In this document: positions 1-8,771 of the stretch, piece by piece
Position numbering within the stretch: position 1 is the first letter of the stretch
Layout of the letters: the number at the start of each line of letters is the position of its first letter
From: JAGOEF01 sp964511665
GTDB lineage: Bacteria > Bacteroidota > Bacteroidia > Bacteroidales > ML635J-15
NCBI GenBank assembly: GCA_964511665.1
Contig: CAZEHA010000008.1
Span: forward strand, 1 to 64,000
DNA length: 64,000 nt
Reading direction: 5' to 3'
Made by a program: the position numbers and the translations under genes
The notes under the pieces: generated by a model
What the model saw: the letters and a program-made list of their open reading frames with translations, nothing else
What the model was told of the DNA's origin: nothing
Databases searched by the model: none

Positions 1-184
1 AATATTCATCGCGGTTGGTGTGCTTATTTTTATTCGCTCATGGATATTTCATATAGTATTAGTTTTAATTAATTATTAGTGCAATAATAACTGTTGTTTT
101 CATTGGATTTACAATTTTAAAAATGTTTTTATACAATATCTAAAAGAGAATTGGCTAAATGCAGTTATTTGGCACAGTAGTTTT

Positions 185-214
185 TTGATACAAAGCATAA
201 ATGTGCTAAATTTG
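185..214 (+). promoter_or_regulatory. Bacteroidota-type promoter for the T9SS protein gene
   Basis: TTG at 185-187 and TAAATTTG at 207-214 match the Bacteroidota consensus (TTG, then TAnnTTTG) with a 19-nt spacer. Transcription would begin near 221, leaving a leader of only a few bases before the ATG at 228. Seen by motif and spacing only. Confidence 0.65.
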
Positions 215-227
215 TAAAAAAATAATT

Positions 228-959
228 ATGAAGAAGTTTTTTCTTTTTACAAGTTTTGTTCTGTACTTTTTGTGTCAGGGTTTTTCGCAGGGGGTACTGC
301 TTTTTAAAGACCACGACGGCAATGTGCTGAACGGACAAACAATTACCTTGCAAGGCGATATTAACTTAAACTGGTTTTCGGCTCAAATAGATTTATCGGT
401 GCACAATTCGGGTAATTCAACTTTAGTAGTGAGTTGCCGTAAAGAAGTTATAAGTGCCGTTCCCGGAACAATTAACGACTTTTGCTGGAACGGTTCATGT
501 TACGACGATACTTATACTGTTGCCCCCACTACTTATACACTGGCCGCCGGGGCAAGTACTCCGTCTGACAAGCCTTTCGGTGCGCATTACCACTGTCAGG
601 GATTGGCAGGAACCACCACAGTGAAATATTATGTTTATGTGGCCGGCACCACCAACGAATCGTGGATTATAGTAAACTATGTGGTGAACAATGTTTCGGT
701 GCCTTCGCGGCAGGTTTCAAATCAACTGATATATCCCAACCCGGCCAACGATGTAATTTATATCGATGCAGCGGCTTTTGCTCAGAGCGATGTGCAGGTG
801 CAGGTGTTTAATATGGTAGGGCAAAAGGTGTTCGACCAAAACTTTGGAGTGGTCGAAAAAGCAAACATCGACTGTTCTGCATGGAACAAAGGCGTTTATG
901 TGTTAAGGGTTTATTCATCGGGTAACTTAATCCGCACAACAAAAATCACCAAAAAATAA
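228..959 (+). CDS. Small secreted protein with T9SS type A sorting domain
   Basis: A 243-residue protein. An N-terminal signal peptide (basic start, hydrophobic core, ending near residue 20 at a FSQG site) is followed by a beta-rich region with several cysteines (residues about 25-160) that I do not recognise. The last 75 or so residues form a typical T9SS type A C-terminal domain: a YPNPAND motif near residue 168, a V.V.VFNMVGQKV strand, a WNKGVYVLRV strand and a basic end. Export through the inner membrane and then surface delivery or release by the type IX system follows from that domain. The function of the mature part is unknown. It has its own promoter just upstream and a hairpin terminator just downstream, so it is probably transcribed alone. 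Confidence 0.85.
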   Translation: MKKFFLFTSFVLYFLCQGFSQGVLLFKDHDGNVLNGQTITLQGDINLNWFSAQIDLSVHNSGNSTLVVSCRKEVISAVPGTINDFCWNGSCYDDTYTVAPTTYTLAAGASTPSDKPFGAHYHCQGLAGTTTVKYYVYVAGTTNESWIIVNYVVNNVSVPSRQVSNQLIYPNPANDVIYIDAAAFAQSDVQVQVFNMVGQKVFDQNFGVVEKANIDCSAWNKGVYVLRVYSSGNLIRTTKITKK

Positions 960-976
960 ATTCTTTTTACTACTTT

Positions 977-999
977 AGCCCGGTAATCCGGGCTTTTTT
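977..999 (+). terminator. Rho-independent terminator abutting the yraN start codon
   Basis: A perfect 7-bp stem (AGCCCGG at 977-983, CCGGGCT at 988-994) with a TAAT loop is followed by a T run to 999. The ATG of yraN begins at position 1000, directly after the T run. It should terminate the T9SS gene transcript. Confidence 0.85.
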
Positions 1000-1371
1000 A
1001 TGGCAACTCACAACGATACGGGAAAATTGGGTGAACAATTGGCTGCTGAATATTTCGAAAAAGCCGGCTACACAATTGTTGAAAAAAACTGGCGCTATCA
1101 TCGTGCCGAAATCGATCTAATAGCCCTGCTCGATAAAATGTTGGTATTTGTCGAAGTGAAAACCCGTTCGGGGTCGCTTTGGAAATCGCCCGAAGAATCG
1201 ATAGATCTGCGTAAACGAAAACTGTTGTTCGAAGCGGCCGATGCCTTTCTGCAAAGCTTTCCCGATGATTTTTCGGCTCGCTTCGATGTGTTCACGGTGG
1301 TAGTCGAAAACAATCAACACAAGATTAGCCATTATCCCGATGCACTGAATCCTGAATTGTTCGAATTATGA
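1000..1371 (+). CDS. yraN: YraN/UPF0102 family endonuclease-like protein
   Basis: A 123-residue protein matching the YraN family over its full length. The restriction-endonuclease-like fold is marked by E37-I-D39 and the V-E52-V-K54 pair, the usual PD-(D/E)XK metal and catalytic residues. The cellular role of the family is not settled; a DNA or RNA processing nuclease is inferred. The start is chosen at 1000 because the N-terminal GKLGEQLAAEYF helix is the family's normal beginning. Its stop overlaps the start of the next gene by 4 bp (ATGA), indicating translational coupling. The start codon sits directly after a terminator T run, so its transcription depends on read-through or an unseen upstream promoter. 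Confidence 0.9.
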   Translation: MATHNDTGKLGEQLAAEYFEKAGYTIVEKNWRYHRAEIDLIALLDKMLVFVEVKTRSGSLWKSPEESIDLRKRKLLFEAADAFLQSFPDDFSARFDVFTVVVENNQHKISHYPDALNPELFEL

Positions 1372-2312
1372 TAAATTTGTCAGATATTGTTGCAGCGCAA
1401 CAGCGAATAGCCCCATATATTCATAAAACACCTGTGCTTACCAACCGTAGTTTGAATGCCATTACCGCTGCCGATTTGTATTTTAAATGCGAAAACTTTC
1501 AGAAAGCGGGAGCATTCAAATATCGCGGAGCCTGCAATGCGGTTTTCAGCCTTACTCATGCCGAAGTAAATAGGGGCGTTTGCACCCATTCATCGGGCAA
1601 TTTTGCTCAGGCTTTGGCATTGGCAGCACAAAAGCGAAACATTTCCGCTTATATTGTGATGCCTCGTACGGCTTCGGCTGTAAAAGTTGCCGCTGTTCGT
1701 GGCTATGGCGGCATTGTCAGGTTTTGCGAACCCACATTGGCTGCTCGCGAAGAAACAGCTGCAGCCGTAATGGCCGAAACAGGTGCCCGATTCATACATC
1801 CTTACGACGACTATACAATTATTGCAGGCCAAGGCACAGCAAGCCTCGAAGCATTACAACAAACTGAACCGCCCGACATTGTTATGGCCCCTGTTGGTGG
1901 CGGCGGCTTACTTAGCGGTACTGCCATTGCAGCCAAACAAAGTTTGCAGCAAGTTTGTGTTGTGGCTGCCGAACCTAAAGGTGCCGATGATGCATTTCGC
2001 TCTTTCAGGCAAAAACAATGGTTGCCGTCGGTGAATCCGGAAACTATGGCCGATGGGTTACTTACCTCTCTTGGTGAACGCAATTACCCGATTATCATGC
2101 AGTATGTTGACGAAATTGTTACCTGCAGCGAACAGGCTATTGTTGATGCCATGAAGCTAATGTGGGAACGTATGAAAATTGTTGTGGAACCATCGTCGGC
2201 AGTGCCTCTGGCTTGTATTTTCGAAAACAAAGACTTGTTTATAAATAAGAAAGTGTGCATTATCGTGTCGGGCGGAAATGTTGATGTTGGAAAAAACTGG
2301 TTCGGGAGCTAG
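1368..2312 (+). CDS. PLP-dependent threonine/serine dehydratase or serine racemase family enzyme
   Basis: A 314-residue fold-type II PLP enzyme. The Schiff-base lysine is K51 in AFKYRGA, the substrate loop is SSGNFAQAL near residue 75, the phosphate-binding glycine loop is GGGGLLSG, and EPSSAVPLA lies near the C-terminus. The length fits single-domain catabolic threonine dehydratases and serine racemases; it lacks the C-terminal ACT-like regulatory domain of biosynthetic IlvA. The reaction is deamination of L-threonine or L-serine to the 2-oxo acid plus ammonia, or racemisation of serine; sequence alone does not separate these. It is translationally coupled to yraN by a 4-bp overlap. Near-full-length agreement with the family makes the class assignment firm and the substrate tentative. 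Confidence 0.88.
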   Translation: MINLSDIVAAQQRIAPYIHKTPVLTNRSLNAITAADLYFKCENFQKAGAFKYRGACNAVFSLTHAEVNRGVCTHSSGNFAQALALAAQKRNISAYIVMPRTASAVKVAAVRGYGGIVRFCEPTLAAREETAAAVMAETGARFIHPYDDYTIIAGQGTASLEALQQTEPPDIVMAPVGGGGLLSGTAIAAKQSLQQVCVVAAEPKGADDAFRSFRQKQWLPSVNPETMADGLLTSLGERNYPIIMQYVDEIVTCSEQAIVDAMKLMWERMKIVVEPSSAVPLACIFENKDLFINKKVCIIVSGGNVDVGKNWFGS

Positions 2313-2369
2313 GTTCATTACGTATTACAAACAATTGATTCGACATACCTGATTATTGCTGTAATTGTT

Positions 2370-2399
2370 TTGCATTTTAATATCATTTCACTATTTTTA
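2370..2399 (+). promoter_or_regulatory. Probable promoter of the TPR-CHAT gene
   Basis: TTG at 2370-2372 and TATTTTTA at 2392-2399 are separated by 19 nt. The -7 element differs from TAnnTTTG only at its last base. The predicted start of transcription lies about 20 nt before the first ATG at 2425. Confidence 0.45.
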
Positions 2400-2424
2400 C
2401 AATTACGAAAACTGGCCCAAAACC

Positions 2425-5400
2425 ATGCACATGAAACGATATTTCTTATTTGGTGCTACCTGTATAATCGCATTGTTGATTTCGGGGCTTGCAACAGCAC
2501 AAACATGGCGCGAATCTGATTCGCTGCGTTATGAGTATCAGCAAAAAAAACAATTTGACAAGGCTGTTTTTTATGCCGAACAAACACTTCGAATTGTTGA
2601 GGCCGAAGAAGGAAACAACACAGAGTTGTATGCCGATAAGGTATTAATGCTGGCTTATATGCACAGCTTGAATTCAAATGCCGATTCGGCAGTGTACTAC
2701 CTCGAAAAGGAATTGGAGATAAGGCAACGATTTAAGGCCGACAATCCGGTTAAGTATGAGCAATGTCTGAATAATTTAGGTAGCATGTATGAAGAGATAA
2801 AAGACTACGAAAAAGCTTTAAAATGTTATACTGAATCGGCCAATTTGTTTAAAGATTTGCATGGAGAAGAAGATTCTGATTATTTATTCCGATTAAACAA
2901 GATTGCGTTGTTGGCGCAAACCATGAATCAATATCTTACTGCTTCCTCTGTGTTTGAACAGTGCCTTGAGCTTGTTGAAAAATACTATGGTAACGATCAC
3001 ATCTTTTTTGGAGTGGTTTCTAATAATCTGGCGAGGTTATATTATAATATGGGCATTTATAACAAGGCGCTTCCAATGTTTCAGAATGCACTGGCCAATT
3101 TCGGTAAAAACGATGGCCCCGACAGTTATAATTATGGTGTTACCCTCGATTATCTCGGAAATTTGTATCAAACACTGGGGCAATACGAAAAGGCCCTTGA
3201 ATATTATCTGATGGCTCACGAGAATTTTGCGGTTTCGGTTGGGAAGGAGCATTTTAGCTATGGGATTAATCTCAGTAATATCGGCTTACTCTATAAGGGG
3301 CTTGAACAATATAGCAATGCTTTGCCTTATTTTGAGGAAGCTATCACCGTTGCAACAAAAACTATGGGCAAAAATCACTGGCAGTATGGCACATTTCTAA
3401 ATAATCTGGCCGGAATTTATCAGGATTTGGGGCGGTTTAGCGAAGCACTACCCTTATATCGTGAATCGGTTGAACATGCCGAAAGAATTTTAGGTAAAAA
3501 CCATTCCTACTACGGGTTGAGGTTGAACAATCTTGCCAATTTACTTCAGGTAATGGGCCGGCTAAACGAAGCACTGCCACTGCTCGAGGAAGTAAAACAG
3601 AATATGATGCAATCGGTAGGTCCCGACCATTTGTATTACTCGGTGGCATTAATGAATCTTGCCCGCCTGCATTGTCAAATGAAGAATCCTGATGTTGCAG
3701 TCCCTGTGTATCGCGAAGCATATCGCAACAATTACGATAATATCCGACGAAACTTTGCCTTTTTGTCGGAAAATGAAAAAGAAGACTTCGCGAAAAGTAT
3801 TTCGGGTAACTTTAATACCTATCGTAGTTTCTTTAGCGACTATTCAGTGCAAATGCCTGAGTTGGCAGCCGACGTGTACAATATTGAATTATCGACCAAG
3901 GGAATGATACTACAATCGGGTATTCAAATGCGACGCTCAATTCTGCAAAGCGGCGACGAACGAATTGTAAAGAAGTATGATGAGTGGCAAGCTATTCGCG
4001 AAAGCATAGCAAAACAATATGCACAACCGGTTGGCTCCAGAATCGCTGACCTAAAAAACAGTGAACAGCAAGCCGAAGTCCTTGAAGCAGAACTCAACAG
4101 TCTTTCGGCTGCCTTTCAACAATCGAGCCTGTTGGGAAATGTACAATGGGGAGATGTGCAGAAAAAACTAAAACAAGGCGAGGTTGCTGTGGAATTCGCA
4201 TCGTTTAACTATTTAATCGATGAGGTAGAAACCGGAAAAACCTTGTATGTGGCTTTGGTTTTGCGCCCGGGCGATGTATATCCGCAATTGGTGCGATTGT
4301 TTGAGCAACAGCAACTCGATAGCCTGCTGTTGTCGTCGTCGGATATGAAATTGGTTAACAACCTCTATCGTGGTATCACAATATTTTATCAGGGCGGGCC
4401 CGAAATTGACTATGGCAAACGATTGTATGAACTGGTATGGAAACCAATCGAGCATTTGGTTGCAGACGGAAGCACTGTATATTATTCTCCTTCGGGTACG
4501 CTGCATCAAATTGCATTTGCTGCTATTGTCGATTCCGATAAAAAGTTGCTTTCTGACCGATATCAATTGGTGCAGCTAAGCACTACTGCCATGCTGGCAC
4601 AAGCATCAAGATTTACTGCCGAAAAACCATCGCTGATTGCCTTGTTTGGAGGTATTGCCTATGAGGTTGATAATAATGAATTGCTGGCAACTGCCGACAA
4701 AATTGCGAAAGACAAGGATTTTATATCTCGCTCTATTTCCGTTGAACTTGAACGGGGTGGGACTGAATGGAACTATTTGCCCGGAACTCTTACCGAAATA
4801 AATGAAATTGCAGCTCTGGTAAAAAAGAAAAAAATTAAGGTGCAAACATTTTCGGGCAAAGAAGCTGTTGAAGAATCGTTTAAAAGTTTGGGAGGGAACA
4901 ATTCGCCTCGTATCATTCACATTGCCACACATGGCTTTTTCTTCCCCGATGTGCTAAAGTCGGAAGGTAAAAGCGAAATGAACCTTTCGGGAGAGGAAAT
5001 ATATCGTTCATCCGAAAACCCGCTGAACCGAGCTGGGCTATTGTTTGCCGGAGCCAACATGGCATGGTCGGGGTATGCCATTCAGGGAATCGACGATGGG
5101 ATATTAACGGCGTATGAAGTTTCTAATGTTACCCTAGGAAGCACACAACTGGTGGTGCTGTCGGCATGCGAAACCGGTTTGGGCGAAATAAAAGGCAGCG
5201 AAGGTGTTTTTGGCCTACAGCGGGCATTCAAGGCTGCAGGTGCCGAATACCTTATGATGAGTCTGTGGAAAGTGCCCGATGCCGAAACAGCCATGTTTAT
5301 GAAGTATTTCTACGAGCAATACCTGTCGGGCAAAAGCATACAAGATTCATTTCACTATACGCAGCAGTATATGAAATCGAAATTCCGTGAAGAACCTGCC

Positions 5401-5430
5401 AAATGGGCAGCATTTGTGCTGGTACGTTAA
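2425..5430 (+). CDS. Exported TPR-repeat protein with C-terminal CHAT caspase-like peptidase domain
   Basis: About 1001 residues from the ATG at 2425; an ATG at 2431 is equally plausible. A signal peptide (MKRYFLF, hydrophobic core, cleavage likely after ATAQ) is followed by about ten TPR or NPHP3-type tetratricopeptide repeats (residues about 25-450) with recurring NNLA..Y..MG and Y..AL..Y signatures. A helical linker follows, and then a CHAT domain over the last 350 residues. The caspase-like dyad is visible: His836 in IATHGFFFP and Cys915 in LSACETGLG, with the GLQRAF..AGA and LWKVPD segments normal for CHAT. The family cleaves or processes protein partners in other contexts; here the substrate is unknown. 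The signal peptide places it in the periplasm or outside, unlike cytoplasmic CRISPR-linked TPR-CHAT proteins. No partner gene is evident next to it. Confidence 0.88.
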   Translation: MHMKRYFLFGATCIIALLISGLATAQTWRESDSLRYEYQQKKQFDKAVFYAEQTLRIVEAEEGNNTELYADKVLMLAYMHSLNSNADSAVYYLEKELEIRQRFKADNPVKYEQCLNNLGSMYEEIKDYEKALKCYTESANLFKDLHGEEDSDYLFRLNKIALLAQTMNQYLTASSVFEQCLELVEKYYGNDHIFFGVVSNNLARLYYNMGIYNKALPMFQNALANFGKNDGPDSYNYGVTLDYLGNLYQTLGQYEKALEYYLMAHENFAVSVGKEHFSYGINLSNIGLLYKGLEQYSNALPYFEEAITVATKTMGKNHWQYGTFLNNLAGIYQDLGRFSEALPLYRESVEHAERILGKNHSYYGLRLNNLANLLQVMGRLNEALPLLEEVKQNMMQSVGPDHLYYSVALMNLARLHCQMKNPDVAVPVYREAYRNNYDNIRRNFAFLSENEKEDFAKSISGNFNTYRSFFSDYSVQMPELAADVYNIELSTKGMILQSGIQMRRSILQSGDERIVKKYDEWQAIRESIAKQYAQPVGSRIADLKNSEQQAEVLEAELNSLSAAFQQSSLLGNVQWGDVQKKLKQGEVAVEFASFNYLIDEVETGKTLYVALVLRPGDVYPQLVRLFEQQQLDSLLLSSSDMKLVNNLYRGITIFYQGGPEIDYGKRLYELVWKPIEHLVADGSTVYYSPSGTLHQIAFAAIVDSDKKLLSDRYQLVQLSTTAMLAQASRFTAEKPSLIALFGGIAYEVDNNELLATADKIAKDKDFISRSISVELERGGTEWNYLPGTLTEINEIAALVKKKKIKVQTFSGKEAVEESFKSLGGNNSPRIIHIATHGFFFPDVLKSEGKSEMNLSGEEIYRSSENPLNRAGLLFAGANMAWSGYAIQGIDDGILTAYEVSNVTLGSTQLVVLSACETGLGEIKGSEGVFGLQRAFKAAGAEYLMMSLWKVPDAETAMFMKYFYEQYLSGKSIQDSFHYTQQYMKSKFREEPAKWAAFVLVR

Positions 5431-5531
5431 TCGGGTTTTTTGCTGATAGCGGCTAGTGACTGTTTTTTAATTAAAACTTTGCGGCAACGGACAATAGCTG
5501 TTGGTTTTCACATAATGGCCAATGCCTTGAT

Positions 5532-6185
5532 TTATTTTGTCTTATCGATGGTTTTGTGAATATGTGCCGGAGCAGATTTCCAGAAGCCATCAAAATTATA
5601 TATCATTCCAAATTCGACAGTGGGCCTCGGATACACTATTTTGTTGTACGGGAACATTACAAGTATGCCGGGTTTTAAATAAATTTTCGCAGGTTTATTC
5701 AATTTTATATCAAAGTTATACCCGATACCGGCACTTATATCGGCTAAACCATAGAAATTGCCAGCGAGAGGAATTCTCACAGTATTACCCTGTTCGTCGA
5801 TACGATAGGTTGTCCCCGCATAAAATGTTCGGCTCAAGCCCAATCCGGTCGAAAATTCGTAGAACATGCCGCTTGTCTTTTGTTTTCGCATGAGCCACTC
5901 TGCCTCCGCAAAAAAGTTGGTATGAAAGGTTTTGTGATGATACATCCCGAAACTATACACGAAGCAACGTTCGCGATACAGCGTTTTTGTTCGTTTTGTT
6001 CTTACTTTATCAATCTGAGTGAATTTATAAGGTTTCTCCACACCAATTTTGAACCCTGGATGTACAATCGACCCCATATATGCGGCTCTTATTCCGGTGT
6101 TTACTGTATATGCTTGCTCGCTTTGCGAAAATACCATATCGAAGCATAAAAATGCCAGTATCGAAAACAGAAATAAACTTTTCAT
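5532..6185 (-). CDS. Putative outer-membrane beta-barrel protein
   Basis: A 217-residue protein when started at the ATG at 6185, which gives a clean signal peptide (MKSLFLFSILAFLCF, ending near VFSQ). The mature part alternates polar and hydrophobic/aromatic residues and has several short strands ending in aromatic residues, including a late GMIYNF segment, as in small outer-membrane barrels. No named family is recognised. It lies 11 bp downstream of the lipoprotein hydrolase gene on the same strand, so the two are probably cotranscribed. It faces the TPR-CHAT gene tail to tail across about 100 bp with no clear terminator. Confidence 0.7.
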   Translation of the reverse strand: MKSLFLFSILAFLCFDMVFSQSEQAYTVNTGIRAAYMGSIVHPGFKIGVEKPYKFTQIDKVRTKRTKTLYRERCFVYSFGMYHHKTFHTNFFAEAEWLMRKQKTSGMFYEFSTGLGLSRTFYAGTTYRIDEQGNTVRIPLAGNFYGLADISAGIGYNFDIKLNKPAKIYLKPGILVMFPYNKIVYPRPTVEFGMIYNFDGFWKSAPAHIHKTIDKTK

Positions 6186-6196
6186 ATATTTATTTG

Positions 6197-7231
6197 CTAA
6201 TGTGATTGAACCCAATTAATTACTACAGCCCAAAAAGCTTCACATTCATTGTCCATAGGCGAATGTGCCGAATGGGTGAAGATATGTTCACTTACGTCGG
6301 AGCTGCTTATATTGTTTGCAATATCATCTTTTAAGGCAGGCGGACACACAAAATCGTATTGCCCCCACAGCAGCAGGGTGGGAGTGTGTATTAAATGAAG
6401 ATTGCCCACAACTGGGTTTTCGTTGAATGCTGTTTCGAATATTCCCATACGTAACACCGAGTTTACGCTGTTAATAATTTGCGCCGTTTGTGGAACATAG
6501 TTCATGATGTTTGGATACCCCGGATATACAGGTTCAAGCACCTGAGGCATTTTGCTTCCTGCCATGTGTGCATATCGGTTTAATTTTAGCATTACATCGT
6601 AGTTGTCGTCAACATATTCCGATGAATTACAAAAGTCGAGTACCTCCTGCCAGAATTCTATCTCTCTGCCCGCGGCAATTTCAACAGGCCCATAGGTCAA
6701 CATCATTTCTTTTACAAATGGGTTGAAGCGGGTATTATGGGCACCGTCTACCTGAATCCATCCATCAACAAGACTTTGATTGTTGCCATCGATAAGAAAA
6801 TACGGGATAACAAAGCCACCCCAGCTGTGCCCCATCAAAAATATTTGATTGTCGTTTCCGTATTTTGCTTTTAGCAGATAAATCAGTTTTTTTAAGTCAT
6901 CGCTAAAAACGGTAAGAGAACTGTTACCGCCATTACCCTGCGCACCACCGGCAAATGGTTGATCCCAATACACCATGGCAAATTCTTGTTCAACATTTTC
7001 AACCACATAATTGTCGCGATAAACGAATCCACTATCGCCGGGCCCACCGTGAACCACGATCAGCATTTTTTTGCTATCGATGTTTCCGGCAACCCGAACT
7101 GGAATAGTTTGCCCTTGTGATTTTATGAAGAAATGGTCGTTTGCCATTCCCGATTGGGTAATGTTTTCTTTTTGACAGGCGCTTGCGAGTAGTGCCAGTG
7201 TAAGAATGCATGCGGTGAAAGCGTTTTTCAT
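6197..7231 (-). CDS. Alpha/beta-hydrolase lipoprotein, prolyl aminopeptidase-like
   Basis: A 344-residue protein from the ATG at 7231. A lipoprotein signal peptide (MKNAFTACILTLALLASAC) has its lipidated cysteine at residue 19. The alpha/beta-hydrolase core shows the oxyanion loop HGGPGDSG near 61-68, the nucleophile elbow GHSWGG with Ser136, an acid in GQYDFVCPP and a late histidine in THSAHSP. The HGGPG motif is typical of proline iminopeptidase-like members, so peptidase or esterase activity is inferred and the substrate is unknown. As a Bacteroidota lipoprotein it should be anchored in an envelope membrane. It probably forms a two-gene unit with the barrel protein that follows. Confidence 0.82.
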   Translation of the reverse strand: MKNAFTACILTLALLASACQKENITQSGMANDHFFIKSQGQTIPVRVAGNIDSKKMLIVVHGGPGDSGFVYRDNYVVENVEQEFAMVYWDQPFAGGAQGNGGNSSLTVFSDDLKKLIYLLKAKYGNDNQIFLMGHSWGGFVIPYFLIDGNNQSLVDGWIQVDGAHNTRFNPFVKEMMLTYGPVEIAAGREIEFWQEVLDFCNSSEYVDDNYDVMLKLNRYAHMAGSKMPQVLEPVYPGYPNIMNYVPQTAQIINSVNSVLRMGIFETAFNENPVVGNLHLIHTPTLLLWGQYDFVCPPALKDDIANNISSSDVSEHIFTHSAHSPMDNECEAFWAVVINWVQSH

Positions 7232-7395
7232 GTTAAGTTTTTGTAAAAATAGAGAATAAACCATTCACATCTATCTTGTTCGAAAATATTTTGTGCTTCA
7301 ATGTATTCGTATTTCTTTGCGAACACTACATATTCCTATGCCTTTCATGTTTTAAATGCGCTTTGCATTTTATAATCAGGATTGTGGATAACAAA

Positions 7396-7425
7396 TAAAA
7401 ATGCCACTCTCGGTAAGAATGGCAT
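7396..7425 (-). terminator. Rho-independent terminator after the beta-helix lipoprotein gene
   Basis: Read on the minus strand, ATGCCA (7425-7420) pairs with TGGCAT (7406-7401) around a 13-nt loop and is followed by TTTTATTT. It lies about 30 bp past the stop of the beta-helix lipoprotein gene. Confidence 0.7.
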
Positions 7426-7453
7426 CATTATATAGTTCTGTTACAATAACCAA

Positions 7454-8578
7454 TTACAAATCTTTTTTTACTACCACGTTGGGGTCGTTGTAAAATATAT
7501 TTTGCCAGTTTGCATAATTCCCTGCTTTAAAATCATCAAGAAAAATACCAAGCCAATCGGCTATTTCGGGAGAAGTTTGTGCTCCATCGCCATTGGTATC
7601 GCCTTTTCTCACATCATCTTTAATTGAAGTAAAGAAAACACCGTCGCCATCGTAATTTTCGAGTGCTGCCACCCCTCCGCCACAGTTCAAACGACTGTCA
7701 CCTACAAACTTTAGTCCCACATCGTTGCCAAGTACCAATTTATACGGTTCTTGTATGATGAGGTCGAAGGGAGTGATAACAAAAGCCACTTCTGTTTCCA
7801 TCCAGTTGGTGGTTTTCATGATTCGGTTGCCGCAAACATAAATCCCGTTCATAGTGTTGGTGTTATTGAAATAGGAGAATGTATTGGAATCATCGATATC
7901 GATTTCGGCAAATATGGTAAGCGGAAGTACGTTGTTGTAGAAAGTGTTGTTTATTATAACAGTTTGATTGCTTGCGCTTTCGGCATGCAGAGCACCTTTG
8001 TACGATGTAATGTTACCCGATTGACGAACACCGCCGCCATTGTTGATGAATTTGCAGTTTTCGATGACTGCACTGGCATTAGCAGAAAGCTCGAGAGTGG
8101 GTTCTGCATTCACACCCATTCCTCCGTAACGAAATTCACAATACTTAAACACACAACCTGTGGTGCCGTTTAGGTCTATAGTACCCCAATCCTGCACCTG
8201 CGCAGTACTGTTGTCTCCATCGTTGTTGCTGTCGCCTCCGTGGCTGTCGTCTTTCAGCGACGTAAAAACAATAGGTTTGTTGCTATTGCCCACAGCGTTA
8301 ATTGTTCCATCCCCGGTAAGCGTAAGATACGCAAAACTCGACGAAAACTTAATAACAGCACCCGGCTCTATGGTTAGCGACGATGCAACCTCAAAATTCG
8401 TCTTTTGAATCACATAGGCTTTTTCGGTGAGCCAAGTTGTAGGTGTTGTAATGTCATCGGTAACATAAATTACTTCATACTTGTCGGTAGGATCAACCGG
8501 TTCTATGCATGAGTTGAGAAAACTACCAAGTACAGCAATTGTAGCAATTAAAAGGCTTAATCTTTTCATTTTTTTCAT
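7454..8578 (-). CDS. Parallel beta-helix lipoprotein with two DxNxDG loops
   Basis: A 374-residue protein from the ATG at 8578 (371 from the ATG at 8569). The lipoprotein signal peptide ends at Cys24 (LNSC). The mature part has short beta-rich coils with repeated V.ENCKFINNGGG and V.INNTFYNN patterns typical of right-handed parallel beta-helices. A segment of about 30 residues occurs twice, near residues 105-135 and 316-345: FTS(L/I)KDD, then GD(S/T)N.DG, then DW..I. The GDSNNDG and GDTNGDG loops resemble calcium-binding DxDxDG loops. A surface-exposed or outer-membrane-attached binding protein or a polysaccharide-related role is plausible, but no function can be assigned. Its own promoter lies in the divergent region shared with rpsL. 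Confidence 0.78.
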   Translation of the reverse strand: MKKMKRLSLLIATIAVLGSFLNSCIEPVDPTDKYEVIYVTDDITTPTTWLTEKAYVIQKTNFEVASSLTIEPGAVIKFSSSFAYLTLTGDGTINAVGNSNKPIVFTSLKDDSHGGDSNNDGDNSTAQVQDWGTIDLNGTTGCVFKYCEFRYGGMGVNAEPTLELSANASAVIENCKFINNGGGVRQSGNITSYKGALHAESASNQTVIINNTFYNNVLPLTIFAEIDIDDSNTFSYFNNTNTMNGIYVCGNRIMKTTNWMETEVAFVITPFDLIIQEPYKLVLGNDVGLKFVGDSRLNCGGGVAALENYDGDGVFFTSIKDDVRKGDTNGDGAQTSPEIADWLGIFLDDFKAGNYANWQNIFYNDPNVVVKKDL

Positions 8579-8614
8579 TTTTTTACAGTTACAAAAATAT
8601 ACTATTCCCAAACA

Positions 8615-8643
8615 CAAAAATAGAGTTTCAAAAAATAATTCAA
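8615..8643 (-). promoter_or_regulatory. Probable promoter of the beta-helix lipoprotein gene
   Basis: On the minus strand, TTG (8643-8641) and TATTTTTG (8622-8615) are separated by 18 nt. A second TATTTTTG at 8599-8592 lacks a well-placed TTG. The arrangement gives a leader of about 30 nt to the ATG at 8578. Confidence 0.5.
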
Positions 8644-8771
8644 AAAACCGAACAGAAGCGAAAATTGTACCTTATTTTCTGAAAAATATCAATTTGAATA
8701 TTTTTTTCAACAACAAAAAAACCTGTAAAACTCTTGATATAAGAAAAAAACCATAAAATTTTTATGAATTA

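Noticed and set aside
2..79. Short hydrophobic open frame at the window start that could be the end of a membrane protein
   Set aside because: Only 25 codons without any family signal; the AT-rich sequence gives hydrophobic codons by chance. It may be real but cannot be supported from this window.
1580..1867. Alternative-frame open frames inside core genes (for example within the PLP enzyme, secY and the Mur genes)
   Set aside because: They lie fully inside well-supported genes, lack family signatures and have unusual residue composition; they are shadows.
5431..5531. Possible terminator between the TPR-CHAT gene and the convergent barrel gene
   Set aside because: T runs are present but no stem of useful strength pairs next to them.
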